Below are positions 1-7,957 of a stretch of DNA of 34,700 bases, piece after piece. Position numbers and translations under genes: made by a program. Every line of letters begins with the position of its first letter. Position 1 is the stretch's first letter. The notes beneath the pieces are model-generated. The model was given only the letters and a program-made list of their open reading frames with translations. It was not told the DNA's origin and made no database searches. Source of the DNA: Helicobacteraceae bacterium (GTDB lineage: Bacteria; Campylobacterota; Campylobacteria; Campylobacterales; Sulfurimonadaceae); the NCBI GenBank assembly GCA_027068615.1, contig JAMOQV010000073.1:1-34700 (forward strand), written 5' to 3'.

Positions 1-43
1 ATTTTGGTATGGTAGCATTCTAAAACTTTAGTCCCTCTTACTT

Positions 44-67
44 AAAAAGCTTTAGAAAAAGCTTTTT
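44..67 (-). terminator. Possible terminator hairpin at the end of the AsmA-like gene
   Basis: A 10-bp inverted repeat, AAAAAGCTTT at 44-53 and AAAGCTTTTT at 58-67, has a 4-nt loop and overlaps the stop codon. Read on the minus strand the right arm ends in five T. The stem is AT-rich and the T-run lies inside it, so it is only a weak terminator candidate. Confidence 0.35.
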
Positions 68-2088
68 AGTATATTTCCAACATCTCCACCTAGTTTATCG
101 CCAAATTTTTTCTCTATCTCTTTTGCTATAGCTTTTTTTGCTTTTGCTTTTACAAGCTCGCTAGCATCTACTTTTACTTTTGGTTTTGTGGTATCTCCTG
201 ATAACTTAACTATAATCTCATTGCCATTAGCATCTATGTTTATAGTAGATTTTATCTGGTTTGTTTTTGTATTTAGTTTTGTATTTTGTGTTTTTATAGA
301 TGATGTTCTACTTTGTAAATCTAAAGAAGCAATTATATGTTCTTTGTTTATATCTGCTTTTACATCACCTTTAAAACCTTCTCTATACATATTGATTTTA
401 GCATACTCTTTTGCTAGATCAAATGCTATATTTTGAGTAAATTTACCATTGTTTAATTTACCATTCATATGACCTTTATTTTTAGCTAAATCATAATTAA
501 CTTTTGCATCTAATGAAGCTGAAAAAATTTCAGGATATATAAGTTTATGTAAAAGCTCTATAGTTTTAATATCTTTTAAGTCTATGTTTATATTGTCATT
601 ATGTAGTTTTGCTTCAAGTTTACCACCAACAATATCACTATATGCAATAAAATCCAAATCTTTTGCTTTTTTTAGTTCCCCATCTATCTTTATACCACCT
701 AGTATATGTTTTTCAGTTACAAAAAACAGTTTTTCAAGTTTAGCAATATTTAGAGAATAATCACTTTTTAAAGATATGTCATCTAGGTTGAAGTGTGCTT
801 TTTTTACATATAAATCAGCTAAAGTTGAGTTAAATGTGATTTTTGAATTTATCATATTTTTATCTAGTTTAGTTGATATTTTTGCTTTGAAAAGTGTTTT
901 TGGCATCTTATGTTTAAACTTATACTCTTTAGTTATAAACTTGGTATCAACTTTACCTTGTTTTATATTTGTTAGTATATTTCCAGCTAGTTGTCCCATT
1001 TTTGCATCTGATATATCTATATTTACATCAACCAAAGCATCTGCATAATGGGGTTGTTTTACCATATATAAAAGTTTTTGTACTTTTAAGTTTTGTATTT
1101 TTGCTGTTATACTTTTTGATTGAAACTCTTTTAAAATAGTTTTAAATGATGTTTTTGATGAAGCTATGTCTGTATATCCTAAGATAACCATATTTTCTTT
1201 TGTACCTTTAACTGTACCATTTAGTTTTAATGCACCACGGATATCTGCACTAGTTATAGGTTTAAGAACTGCTAACTCTTTTACATCAAGATTATATTTT
1301 ATATCTGTTTGTAATGGTTGAGGTATAACTCTACCTAAAGAGTTGAAATTTGCAAGGTTTGATTTTAGTTTGTACTTATAATCTATATTTTTACCTGATA
1401 ATTTTGCATAAAGATTCATGGCAAAAGCTGTTTTTGGTATAGTTATATTGAAGTCATCTTTCATCACTTGTGTATTTAATCTACCATCTTTAGTTATAAC
1501 TTTTATATCTCCATCCAATTTATTTGGGTCTATATTTTTAAAGTTTATATCTACATTTAATTTAGCTTGAGCATACTTTTTTTGTCCACTTATATATAGT
1601 AGTTGTGCTAAATCTGCTTTTTTTACTTTAGCTATGATTGAGGTTGGATTAAAATCAGTTAGTTCTATATGATAAGATGTATTACTAGAAGCTACATTAC
1701 TAATACCATCAACTGTTATAAATTTAGTATCTCCATTTATACGACCAGTTGTATGAAAAACACCCCTTATATCTTTAGAATTTGTAAGTGGTTGTAGATT
1801 TTCTAGTTTATCTAGTCTAAGTTTATAAGCAACATTAAACTTTTTACTAAATATAGAGTAATTACCACTTATATATATAGTATTTCTACTATCTAAATCT
1901 AGTATGATGTTAAAATTATCACTGCTTAATGAAAATTCACTTAATTTAGCATCTAGTTTTGTTACTTTTTGTAACTCATTTTCTACTATTGGTTTTACCA
2001 ATGAATTACCAAACCCTGTAAAGGCTAAAACATATATACTTATAACCAAAGTGAGTATTAACCCACTTATCCACCCTAAAAACTTCAT
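52..2088 (-). CDS. AsmA-like inner-membrane-anchored repeat protein
   Basis: Protein of 678 aa. An N-terminal membrane segment at about residues 5-25 is followed by a long beta-rich region with no other membrane segment, so most of it should lie in the periplasm. Three diverged repeats of about 177 residues are visible: the block starting KDIRG at about 105 recurs as ADIRG at about 281 and HILGG at about 460, each followed by a G..K segment, a short D.A-type strand and an LLY/LLH motif. The C-terminus (a GDTTKPKVKVD stretch, then a Lys/Ala-rich helix) resembles AsmA-family ends. The AsmA/TamB superfamily is linked to outer-membrane biogenesis and lipid transport; a role here is inferred from architecture alone. 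The start at 2088 is supported by AGGAG at 2095-2099, 6 nt upstream. The gene is monocistronic in this window and divergent from grpE. Confidence 0.7.
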   Translation of the reverse strand: MKFLGWISGLILTLVISIYVLAFTGFGNSLVKPIVENELQKVTKLDAKLSEFSLSSDNFNIILDLDSRNTIYISGNYSIFSKKFNVAYKLRLDKLENLQPLTNSKDIRGVFHTTGRINGDTKFITVDGISNVASSNTSYHIELTDFNPTSIIAKVKKADLAQLLYISGQKKYAQAKLNVDINFKNIDPNKLDGDIKVITKDGRLNTQVMKDDFNITIPKTAFAMNLYAKLSGKNIDYKYKLKSNLANFNSLGRVIPQPLQTDIKYNLDVKELAVLKPITSADIRGALKLNGTVKGTKENMVILGYTDIASSKTSFKTILKEFQSKSITAKIQNLKVQKLLYMVKQPHYADALVDVNIDISDAKMGQLAGNILTNIKQGKVDTKFITKEYKFKHKMPKTLFKAKISTKLDKNMINSKITFNSTLADLYVKKAHFNLDDISLKSDYSLNIAKLEKLFFVTEKHILGGIKIDGELKKAKDLDFIAYSDIVGGKLEAKLHNDNINIDLKDIKTIELLHKLIYPEIFSASLDAKVNYDLAKNKGHMNGKLNNGKFTQNIAFDLAKEYAKINMYREGFKGDVKADINKEHIIASLDLQSRTSSIKTQNTKLNTKTNQIKSTINIDANGNEIIVKLSGDTTKPKVKVDASELVKAKAKKAIAKEIEKKFGDKLGGDVGNILKSFF

Positions 2089-2114
2089 ATATCGCTCCTA
2101 AATATTTAATATAG

Positions 2115-2120
2115 ATTATA
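2115..2120 (-). promoter_or_regulatory. -10 box for the AsmA-like gene
   Basis: On the minus strand a TATAAT preceded by TTTTTG lies 27-32 nt upstream of the start codon of the AsmA-like gene. No convincing -35 is visible, which is normal for sigma-70 promoters in this group. Confidence 0.5.
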
Positions 2121-2192
2121 CAAAAATTATTATTTACATAAAGTTGATACAAATAGACTAAAGTTAATTAAGCAAAAATATTTAATTACTAC

Positions 2193-2221
2193 TTGACATT
2201 GTTACACTCAATCTGTATAAT
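2193..2221 (+). promoter_or_regulatory. Consensus sigma-70 promoter of grpE
   Basis: A perfect TTGACA at 2193-2198 and a perfect TATAAT at 2216-2221 are separated by 17 bp, immediately upstream of grpE. A full -35 box is rare in Campylobacterota, so this should be a strong promoter. A GTTAC (2201-2205) / GTAAC (2226-2230) dyad brackets the -10 and may be an operator. No match to the CIRCE operator (TTAGCACTC-N9-GAGTGCTAA) is present. Confidence 0.75.
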
Positions 2222-2260
2222 AACGGTAACTTTTTAAAAAAAGGAGTGATTTTAACTATT

Positions 2261-2824
2261 ATGAATGAAAACAAAATAGATAAAGATATAAATGAAGAAC
2301 AACAAAATGAGGAAAATAACTCTGAAGTAACAGCAGAAGATGCAAAAGCAGATGCTGAAGCTGTTGAAAATGAGTTTGATTTGCTTCAAAATGAACTATC
2401 TGAACTAAAAGATAAGTATGCTCGTGTTCATGCTGATTTTGATAATATCAAAAAAAGATTAGAAAGAGAAAAATATACAGCAGTTGAGTATGCAAATGAA
2501 AAGTTTGCTAAAGATATGATTCCTGTGTTAGATGCACTTGATGGTGCTATGAAGTCTATTCAAGAGGGAGCTGATAAAGCAGAACTTTTTGATAAACTAA
2601 AAGAGGGGATTGAATTAACACATAAGCAATTTTTAACTCAACTTGAAAAGCATGGTGTAACAAAAGTTTCACATGAAGAACCATATGATCCAAATATCCA
2701 TAATGCTGTTCAAAGTGTAGATAGTGAAGATGTTGAAAGTGGACAAATTGTTCAAACTTTCCAAACAGGATACAAATACAAAAGTCGCCCACTTCGTGAA
2801 GCGATGGTAGTTGTAGCTAATTAG
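2261..2824 (+). CDS. grpE: Nucleotide exchange factor GrpE
   Basis: GrpE releases ADP from DnaK during the cytoplasmic chaperone cycle. The 187-aa product has the family layout: an acidic unstructured N-terminus, a long helix (about residues 35-85, including a YARVHADFDN-type segment), a four-helix region with PVLDALDGA, and a C-terminal beta domain with the conserved GY.YKSRPLREAMV ending. I chose ATG 2261; an in-frame GTG at 2246 would add five residues but sits inside the AAGGAG (2241-2246) that probably acts as the ribosome site. Spacing from that site to ATG 2261 is 14 nt, longer than ideal. Unlike many relatives, hrcA is not directly upstream. dnaK follows after a 232-nt leader. Confidence 0.95.
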   Translation: MNENKIDKDINEEQQNEENNSEVTAEDAKADAEAVENEFDLLQNELSELKDKYARVHADFDNIKKRLEREKYTAVEYANEKFAKDMIPVLDALDGAMKSIQEGADKAELFDKLKEGIELTHKQFLTQLEKHGVTKVSHEEPYDPNIHNAVQSVDSEDVESGQIVQTFQTGYKYKSRPLREAMVVVAN

Positions 2825-2883
2825 TCTTAACGATAATTTAAACAGGTGCTACTTAGGTGGCAGAACTTATTTTTAAAATGGTG

Positions 2884-2889
2884 TATAAT
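2884..2889 (+). promoter_or_regulatory. dnaK: Possible secondary promoter (-10) for dnaK
   Basis: TATAAT in the context GGTGTATAATTTC lies in the grpE-dnaK gap, about 170 nt before the dnaK start. It suggests that dnaK can be transcribed separately from grpE with a leader of roughly 160 nt. No clear -35 is visible. Confidence 0.5.
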
Positions 2890-2928
2890 TTCTCCGTTTT
2901 AAAAATTAATAAATATAAAAAATATCTA

Positions 2929-3034
2929 ATGCGAAAGCATCAAGCTTTAGTGCCTTAGTGGCCAGCGAAGTAAAAGGGACTTATTCCTTTTATAGATAAA
3001 TGAAGGATTTCCTTCATTTCATTTTTTATGAAAT
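2929..3034 (+). promoter_or_regulatory. Hairpin-rich leader upstream of dnaK
   Basis: Four inverted repeats follow one another: ATGC-GAAA-GCAT at 2929-2940; TAAAAGG (2971-2977) with CCTTTTA (2986-2992); AAATGAAGGA (2998-3007) with TCCTTCATTT (3010-3019); and ATTTCAT (3016-3022) with ATGAAAT (3028-3034). The third and fourth share bases and are mutually exclusive. The dnaK Shine-Dalgarno AAGGA (3046-3050) lies just beyond. The third stem itself carries a GAAGGA sequence. It may be a structured untranslated region or a small intergenic repeat; the function is unknown. Confidence 0.5.
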
Positions 3035-3056
3035 AAAATAAAATTAAGGATATAAT

Positions 3057-4949
3057 ATGAGCAAAGTAATAGGTATAGATTTAGGAACAACAAATTCATG
3101 TGTAGCAGTTTATGAAGGTGGTGAAGCGAAAATCATCCCAAATGCAGAGGGTAAAAATACAACTCCATCAGTTGTAGCATTTACAGATAAAGGTGAAACT
3201 TTAGTTGGTGATCCAGCAAAAAGACAAGCTATAACAAACCCTGAAAAAACAATCTCTTCTATCAAAAGAATTATGGGTCTTATGATGAATGAGGAAAATG
3301 CTAAAGCAGCACACGATAAAGTAACTTACAAAATCGTAGATAAAGATGGTGCAGCTTGTGTTGATGTAGCTGGTACAATTTACACTCCACAAGAGATTTC
3401 AGCTAAAATTCTTAGCAAACTAAAAGAAGATGCTGAAGCTTACTTAGGTGAAAAAGTAACTGATGCTGTTATTACAGTTCCAGCATACTTTAACGATAGT
3501 CAAAGAAAAGCAACAAAAGATGCTGGTACTATTGCAGGTCTTAATGTACTAAGAATTATCAATGAGCCAACAGCATCTGCACTAGCTTATGGTCTTGATA
3601 GTAAAAGTGAAGAGAATGTACTTGTTTATGACCTTGGTGGTGGTACATTTGATGTTACAACTCTTGAAATTTCTGATGGAACATTTGAAGTTCTTTCAAC
3701 TGATGGTAATGCATTTTTAGGTGGTGATGACTTTGATAACAAAATCGTAGATATGTTAAATGATGAGTTTAAAGCATCTCACGGTATTGAGCTTAAAAAC
3801 GATAAAATGGCTCTTCAAAGATTAAAAGATGCAGCTGAAAATGCTAAAAAAGAGTTAAGTTCAGCTCAAGAAACTGAGATTAACTTACCATTTATAACTA
3901 TGACAGAAGCTGGACCACAACACTTAGTTGTAAAACTTACTCGTGCTAAATTTGAGGGTATGATTTCTGGTCTTATTGATGAGACTATTGACCATATCAA
4001 AACAGCTATGAATGAAGCTGATTTAGATAATAATGATATCAAAGAGATTATTATGGTTGGTGGTTCTACTCGTGTTCCAGCAGCTCAGGAAGCAGTTTCT
4101 AAATTCTTTGGTGGAAAAGATTTAAATAAAGGTGTAAACCCTGATGAAGTTGTTGCAGCTGGTGCAGCTATTCAAGGTGGTGTTTTAAGAGGAGATGTTA
4201 AAGATGTTCTTTTACTTGATGTTACTCCACTTTCATTAGGTATTGAGACTTTAGGTGGTGTTGCTACTAAAATCATTGAAAAAGGTACAACTATACCAGT
4301 TAAAAAATCTCAAATTTTCTCAACAGCAGAAGATAACCAACCAGCTGTTAGTATCTCAGTTGTTCAAGGTGAGAGAGAGTTTGCTAAAGATAATAAATCT
4401 TTAGGTCTATTTGAGTTAAGTGATATCCCACCAGCTCCAAGAGGTGTACCTCAAATTGAAGTAACTTTTGATATCGATGCAAATGGTATCTTAACTGTTA
4501 GTGCTATGGATAAAGGTACAGGTAAAGAGCAAAAAATCACTATCTCTGGTTCATCAGGACTAAGTGAAGAAGAGATTAATAAAATGGTTCAAGATGCAGA
4601 GGAAAACAAAGCAAAAGATGCTGAAAGAAAAGCTCTTGTTGATTTAAGAAATCAAGCAGATGCACTTGTTATTCAAGTTGAAAAAACTGTATCTGATATG
4701 GGTGATAAAATCGATGCAGAAGAAAAAGCTAAAATTGAAACAGCTATAAATGATTTAAAAGATACTCTAAAAGATGAAAACTCTACAAAAGAGCAAATCG
4801 AAGAGAAAGTAAAAACTCTTACAGAAGCTTCTCATAAAGTAACTGAAGAGATGTATAAGCAACAAGCTGGTGGTGAGCAACCACAAGGTCAAGCTGATAC
4901 TAAAAAGAAAAAAGATGACGATGATGTTATCGACGCTGAGATAGAGTAA
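3057..4949 (+). CDS. dnaK: Molecular chaperone DnaK (Hsp70)
   Basis: ATP-dependent Hsp70 that binds exposed hydrophobic segments with GrpE and a J-protein. The 630-aa length is typical. The actin-like ATPase domain opens with [13 protein letters not shown] (about residues 6-18) and includes the phosphate-binding [11 protein letters not shown] and the adenosine motif [11 protein letters not shown]. The conserved [11 protein letters not shown] leads into the beta-sandwich substrate domain, and a helical lid ends in a low-complexity Gln/Gly stretch and a [15 protein letters not shown] tail that matches the EEVD-like end of bacterial DnaK. The start is supported by AAGGA 6 nt upstream. Two terminator hairpins follow. 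Confidence 0.98.
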   Translation: MSKVIGIDLGTTNSCVAVYEGGEAKIIPNAEGKNTTPSVVAFTDKGETLVGDPAKRQAITNPEKTISSIKRIMGLMMNEENAKAAHDKVTYKIVDKDGAACVDVAGTIYTPQEISAKILSKLKEDAEAYLGEKVTDAVITVPAYFNDSQRKATKDAGTIAGLNVLRIINEPTASALAYGLDSKSEENVLVYDLGGGTFDVTTLEISDGTFEVLSTDGNAFLGGDDFDNKIVDMLNDEFKASHGIELKNDKMALQRLKDAAENAKKELSSAQETEINLPFITMTEAGPQHLVVKLTRAKFEGMISGLIDETIDHIKTAMNEADLDNNDIKEIIMVGGSTRVPAAQEAVSKFFGGKDLNKGVNPDEVVAAGAAIQGGVLRGDVKDVLLLDVTPLSLGIETLGGVATKIIEKGTTIPVKKSQIFSTAEDNQPAVSISVVQGEREFAKDNKSLGLFELSDIPPAPRGVPQIEVTFDIDANGILTVSAMDKGTGKEQKITISGSSGLSEEEINKMVQDAEENKAKDAERKALVDLRNQADALVIQVEKTVSDMGDKIDAEEKAKIETAINDLKDTLKDENSTKEQIEEKVKTLTEASHKVTEEMYKQQAGGEQPQGQADTKKKKDDDDVIDAEIE

Positions 4950-4967
4950 GTTTTACTCTATCTTTTT
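4939..4967 (+). terminator. First terminator hairpin, overlapping the dnaK stop
   Basis: AGATAGAGTAA (4939-4949) pairs with TTACTCTATCT (4953-4963) across a 3-nt loop, followed by TTTT. The left arm contains the last dnaK codons and its stop codon. Confidence 0.6.
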
Positions 4968-4970
4968 AAA

Positions 4971-5009
4971 AACCTCACATACATTTGTTTGTATGTGAGG
5001 TTTTTTTTG
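4971..5009. terminator. Bidirectional intrinsic terminator between dnaK and the pilMNO-like operon
   Basis: A perfect 13-bp stem, AACCTCACATACA (4971-4983) with TGTATGTGAGGTT (4990-5002), has a 6-nt loop and a T-run on the plus strand. The plus-strand A-run at 4968-4972 gives a T-run on the other strand, so it can end both the dnaK transcript and the convergent operon whose last stop is at 5021. Confidence 0.88.
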
Positions 5010-5020
5010 CTTTTTTTTAG

Positions 5021-5560
5021 TTACTTAGTTAGATTTGTATCAACCATATTTGAATAAACTTTCATTGTGAAAGATGAACTGATAAGGTCATCTTCTTTTT
5101 TAAATCTTATTGGAAAATTTACACTTATAATCCATTCTGTTTTATTTATAGCATCTAAAAAATTATAAAAAGTTTTAGGAGAGTTTATTTTTGATGTAGC
5201 TTTTACAGAATAAACACTAAATCCATCTTGCTCACCCTCTTTAGGTTCTTTTAAAATTTCTAGTTCAGAAAAATAACCATCGTGCAATTTTTTAAATCTT
5301 TTTGGATCAAAACTGTTTGCAAAAGCTGATATAATGTTTTTGTTTTCACTTCTTAGTGATTTTAATGTTGTTTTTGTCTTATCGTTGTATTTTTGTTCCT
5401 CTTTTAACTCTTTTTCTTCCTTTTTTATCTGTACTCTTTCTTTTCTATACTGCTTTCCGTGTGGAATAAGAACAAAAAAAGAAAAAATAAGAACAAACAA
5501 CAGAAGCAGAAAAGATAATATTAAAAGATATAAATTCTGTCTTGAAATTTCCATTTTCAT
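5021..5560 (-). CDS. PilO/GspM-like membrane protein
   Basis: Protein of 179 aa. One strongly hydrophobic segment at about residues 10-32 is followed by a charged coiled coil (about 35-75, rich in Lys and Glu) and then a small alpha/beta domain. That is the layout of PilO (type IV pili) and GspM (type II secretion), periplasmic proteins that form the inner-membrane platform with PilN/GspL. No sequence motif proves the family. The call rests on architecture and on its place directly after PilM-like and PilN-like genes (2-nt gap). It is the last gene before the shared terminator. It may be a lineage-specific version. Confidence 0.5.
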   Translation of the reverse strand: MKMEISRQNLYLLILSFLLLLFVLIFSFFVLIPHGKQYRKERVQIKKEEKELKEEQKYNDKTKTTLKSLRSENKNIISAFANSFDPKRFKKLHDGYFSELEILKEPKEGEQDGFSVYSVKATSKINSPKTFYNFLDAINKTEWIISVNFPIRFKKEDDLISSSFTMKVYSNMVDTNLTK

Positions 5561-5562
5561 AA

Positions 5563-6093
5563 TTAATCATCCTCTTTTAGAGTTGTTTCATCTTCATCTA
5601 TATAGTTTTTTGATACGAAGTATAACCAACCATTTTCTGCAGGATAAAAACTACTATAAGTATTGTGAAATATAGATCTTAGAGGTGCTTGAAGCATAAA
5701 GTTATATACATCTTTATTTGGAGTTATTCCATAAAGTATAAGTCCATTTTCTAGTAGTTTTGCTTCTGATAGTGTTATTCTTTCTGGAACTAAATCAAAC
5801 ATATTTGCTATAGAATCTTTTAACACTGTATTTTGTGTAAAAATCTTTTTTGATACAGAGATTTGTTTTTCTATAAATTTTATATCCTCATTCATTTTAT
5901 GTAAACTAATATTCAAATCACGTTTTGTATTTTGTATCTCTAGATGTTCCTGTTTGAAAGAGTAACTTTTAAAAACTAGAAACATATAAGTTAGTAAAAG
6001 CATAATTATAGTTATAAAGAAAAATATAAAAAGTAGTTTTAATTCACTTGTAACAAAGCTCTTTTTTCTTGGTTTTATATAACTATATGTCAT
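5563..6093 (-). CDS. PilN-like membrane protein
   Basis: Protein of 176 aa: a short basic cytoplasmic N-terminus (Lys/Arg at 7-11), one membrane segment at about 20-43, a coiled coil at about 48-85, and a C-terminal domain containing a VPERITLSEAKL segment. That phrase recalls PilN proteins, where a .P.G/R.I.L....  strand follows the coiled coil. PilN bridges cytoplasmic PilM and periplasmic PilO. The start codon overlaps the stop of the PilM-like gene by 4 nt, implying translational coupling. Function is inferred; no pilin, ATPase or secretin gene lies in this window. Confidence 0.55.
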   Translation of the reverse strand: MTYSYIKPRKKSFVTSELKLLFIFFFITIIMLLLTYMFLVFKSYSFKQEHLEIQNTKRDLNISLHKMNEDIKFIEKQISVSKKIFTQNTVLKDSIANMFDLVPERITLSEAKLLENGLILYGITPNKDVYNFMLQAPLRSIFHNTYSSFYPAENGWLYFVSKNYIDEDETTLKEDD

Positions 6094-7121
6094 TTTAACT
6101 CCGATTGTGCTAGTTCAGATATCTCTACACCTAGATTTATTTGTCTTACATATACATTTAAAAACATCTCTTCTTCTAGGTAGTTTTTCAAATCACCATT
6201 TATACCTATGCTATCTGCGATATATATATTTTCTACAAATTTACTGTTGTATTTTTCATCTTCATAAAATGTTTTTATTGAAGCTTGTATTAGGCTAAAC
6301 ATCTGAAAATCTTCATCAAATAATTCCCCACTTTCAGACATTGTATTTTTATGAGATGATTGATTTAGAGATGTGCTTTCCTCTTCTAAATCCTCTTCGA
6401 TATCAGTAAATTCATCTATCTCTTCTATAGAATCTAAATCTTCAATATCTCCAAAAACATCTAAATCATCATCAATATCTATACTATCTAAATCAATACT
6501 ATCTTCAGATACATCTTCTAAAGTTATCTCATCAGAATCATCTGAGTCTATACTAAATTCATCTGTTGTTTCAAATTCATCTTTTAGACATATGTATTGT
6601 GCATACAATAATTCTGAAGTATCAAATATGCTAAGTGATATAGAATCTTTTTGTATCAATACAAATATAGCTAAATGTGATTCTATCTTATCTTTAAAAA
6701 AATTAGCAAGAATTATAAATGGTGAAAAAACAAAGTCTAGACCAAGGTCACTAAAATCATTTTCTATCTCATCTAAGTCAAATTTAGATGTATAATATGA
6801 CCATTTGTTATTGTAGCAACCATATTTACATAATGCTTTATCGTAGAATTTACTTATCTCGATATGTTCACATGTTGGTGCTGCACCTTGAGATGTTGAA
6901 GAGTCTAAAAACGATATATAAAAGTAAGGTGTATCTTTTGTGAAAAAGTTTATATACTTTTTCATCTCATCGTTTATAGTATCGGTATCAAATACTTTTT
7001 CTTCAGATTCAACTAAACCTTTTGTGTTTTTTCTTTCTATATATACAATAAGCTCTTTATCTCCTGCATGTATATTTATAAATATAGTATGATATAAAAA
7101 TTTACCTATTTTTTCTAACAT
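6090..7121 (-). CDS. PilM/GspL-like protein with a long acidic insert
   Basis: I place the start at 7121 (343 aa), because GGAG lies 10 nt upstream and it begins right after the recombinase stop; a TTG six codons earlier would overlap that gene. No membrane segment is obvious. The N-terminal half (strands with IFINIHAG and ELIVYIER, later HLAIFVLIQ and ISLSIFD) is compatible with a diverged actin-like PilM/GspL fold. Residues 181-250 are an acidic insert: 36 of 70 residues are Asp or Glu, none Lys or Arg, with Ile/Leu spaced through it. A folded C-terminal part follows (about 265-343). The PilM assignment depends mainly on the PilN-like and PilO-like neighbours and is tentative. Confidence 0.45.
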   Translation of the reverse strand: MLEKIGKFLYHTIFINIHAGDKELIVYIERKNTKGLVESEEKVFDTDTINDEMKKYINFFTKDTPYFYISFLDSSTSQGAAPTCEHIEISKFYDKALCKYGCYNNKWSYYTSKFDLDEIENDFSDLGLDFVFSPFIILANFFKDKIESHLAIFVLIQKDSISLSIFDTSELLYAQYICLKDEFETTDEFSIDSDDSDEITLEDVSEDSIDLDSIDIDDDLDVFGDIEDLDSIEEIDEFTDIEEDLEEESTSLNQSSHKNTMSESGELFDEDFQMFSLIQASIKTFYEDEKYNSKFVENIYIADSIGINGDLKNYLEEEMFLNVYVRQINLGVEISELAQSELK

Positions 7122-7123
7122 TT

Positions 7124-7957
7124 TTATTTTACTCCACAAAGTGGATGTGCTTTATTATAGTTTTGTTGTTTCAATGCACTACCTAATTTTGTATATATTT
7201 GTGTTGTTGCCATTGATGAATGACCCAACAGTTCACTAACATCAGCAATAGGAGCAGATTCATTTAATAATGAAGTTGCATAAGAGTGTCTAAGCTGATG
7301 AGGTGTAACTTTTATACCTATACGTTTAAATACTTTAGTTACTTTGTATCTTAAGATATTTTCGCTTAATTTTTCATCATTCTTTTCAAAAAGGTATTTT
7401 TTTACATTGTGAGTGGATAAATATTCATCCAATAACTTTTTTGTTGATTCTATAAGTGGTATATCCCTTTGTTTATTACCTTTTCCTATAACTCTAATCC
7501 ATTCGTTTGATATATCTTCAATTTTTAAATTTAACAGTTCTGAAATCCTTAGCCCAAGAGTATAAAATAAAATTACAATAAGTCTTTCATCACTATCTGC
7601 ATACTTTAATGCTTCTATAATATTTTTATGAGATATTGGTTTTGGTAATGTTTTTGCTACTTTTATAGTATCATCAGCTTTTAAAATATTTTTAAAACCA
7701 TTATCATTTAGATAACTACAAAACCCTCTAATGGCACTTAGTTTTTTACTTATAGTTTTTGGATTTAGATTTTTGATTTTTAATCGATAGGGCATAATAT
7801 TAAAGATATTTATCCCTTTATCTTCATATATCTCAATCTCTGTTAAAGCCTCTATTAAAGTTTCATTATAACTCTTTAGTGTCAAATCAGAGTAACCTCT
7901 AACATCTTTTAGATAGTCTAGGAATTCTATCCGTTTTTTATTTAGTAACTTTTTCAA
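7124..7957 (-). CDS. Tyrosine recombinase (Xer/phage-integrase family)
   Basis: Site-specific recombinase of 277 aa with the full catalytic set visible: Arg137 in GLRISE, Lys159 in GKGNKQR, His220 and Arg223 in HQLRH, His246 in LGHSS, and Tyr255 as nucleophile. An N-terminal SAM-like DNA-binding domain covers about residues 8-90. It is shorter than XerH of Campylobacter and Helicobacter (about 350 aa), closer to classical XerC/XerD. It overlaps the upstream membrane-protein gene by 20 nt and sits inside a housekeeping operon, so it looks like a resident chromosomal recombinase (dimer resolution) and not an element integrase. No dif-like site or attachment repeats were found nearby. Confidence 0.88.
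   Translation of the reverse strand: MKKLLNKKRIEFLDYLKDVRGYSDLTLKSYNETLIEALTEIEIYEDKGINIFNIMPYRLKIKNLNPKTISKKLSAIRGFCSYLNDNGFKNILKADDTIKVAKTLPKPISHKNIIEALKYADSDERLIVILFYTLGLRISELLNLKIEDISNEWIRVIGKGNKQRDIPLIESTKKLLDEYLSTHNVKKYLFEKNDEKLSENILRYKVTKVFKRIGIKVTPHQLRHSYATSLLNESAPIADVSELLGHSSMATTQIYTKLGSALKQQNYNKAHPLCGVK

Noticed and set aside
2101-2260. CIRCE or HspR-type operator before grpE
   Set aside because: Only short partial matches (TTACACTC and a GTTAC/GTAAC dyad) are present; neither the 9-bp CIRCE arms nor a HAIR-like repeat can be written.
6373-6795. 140-codon plus-strand open frame rich in Ser and Lys
   Set aside because: It is the mirror of the acidic insert of the PilM-like gene; the low-complexity composition on the other strand keeps the frame open. 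No ribosome site, and the PilM-like frame is part of a coupled operon.
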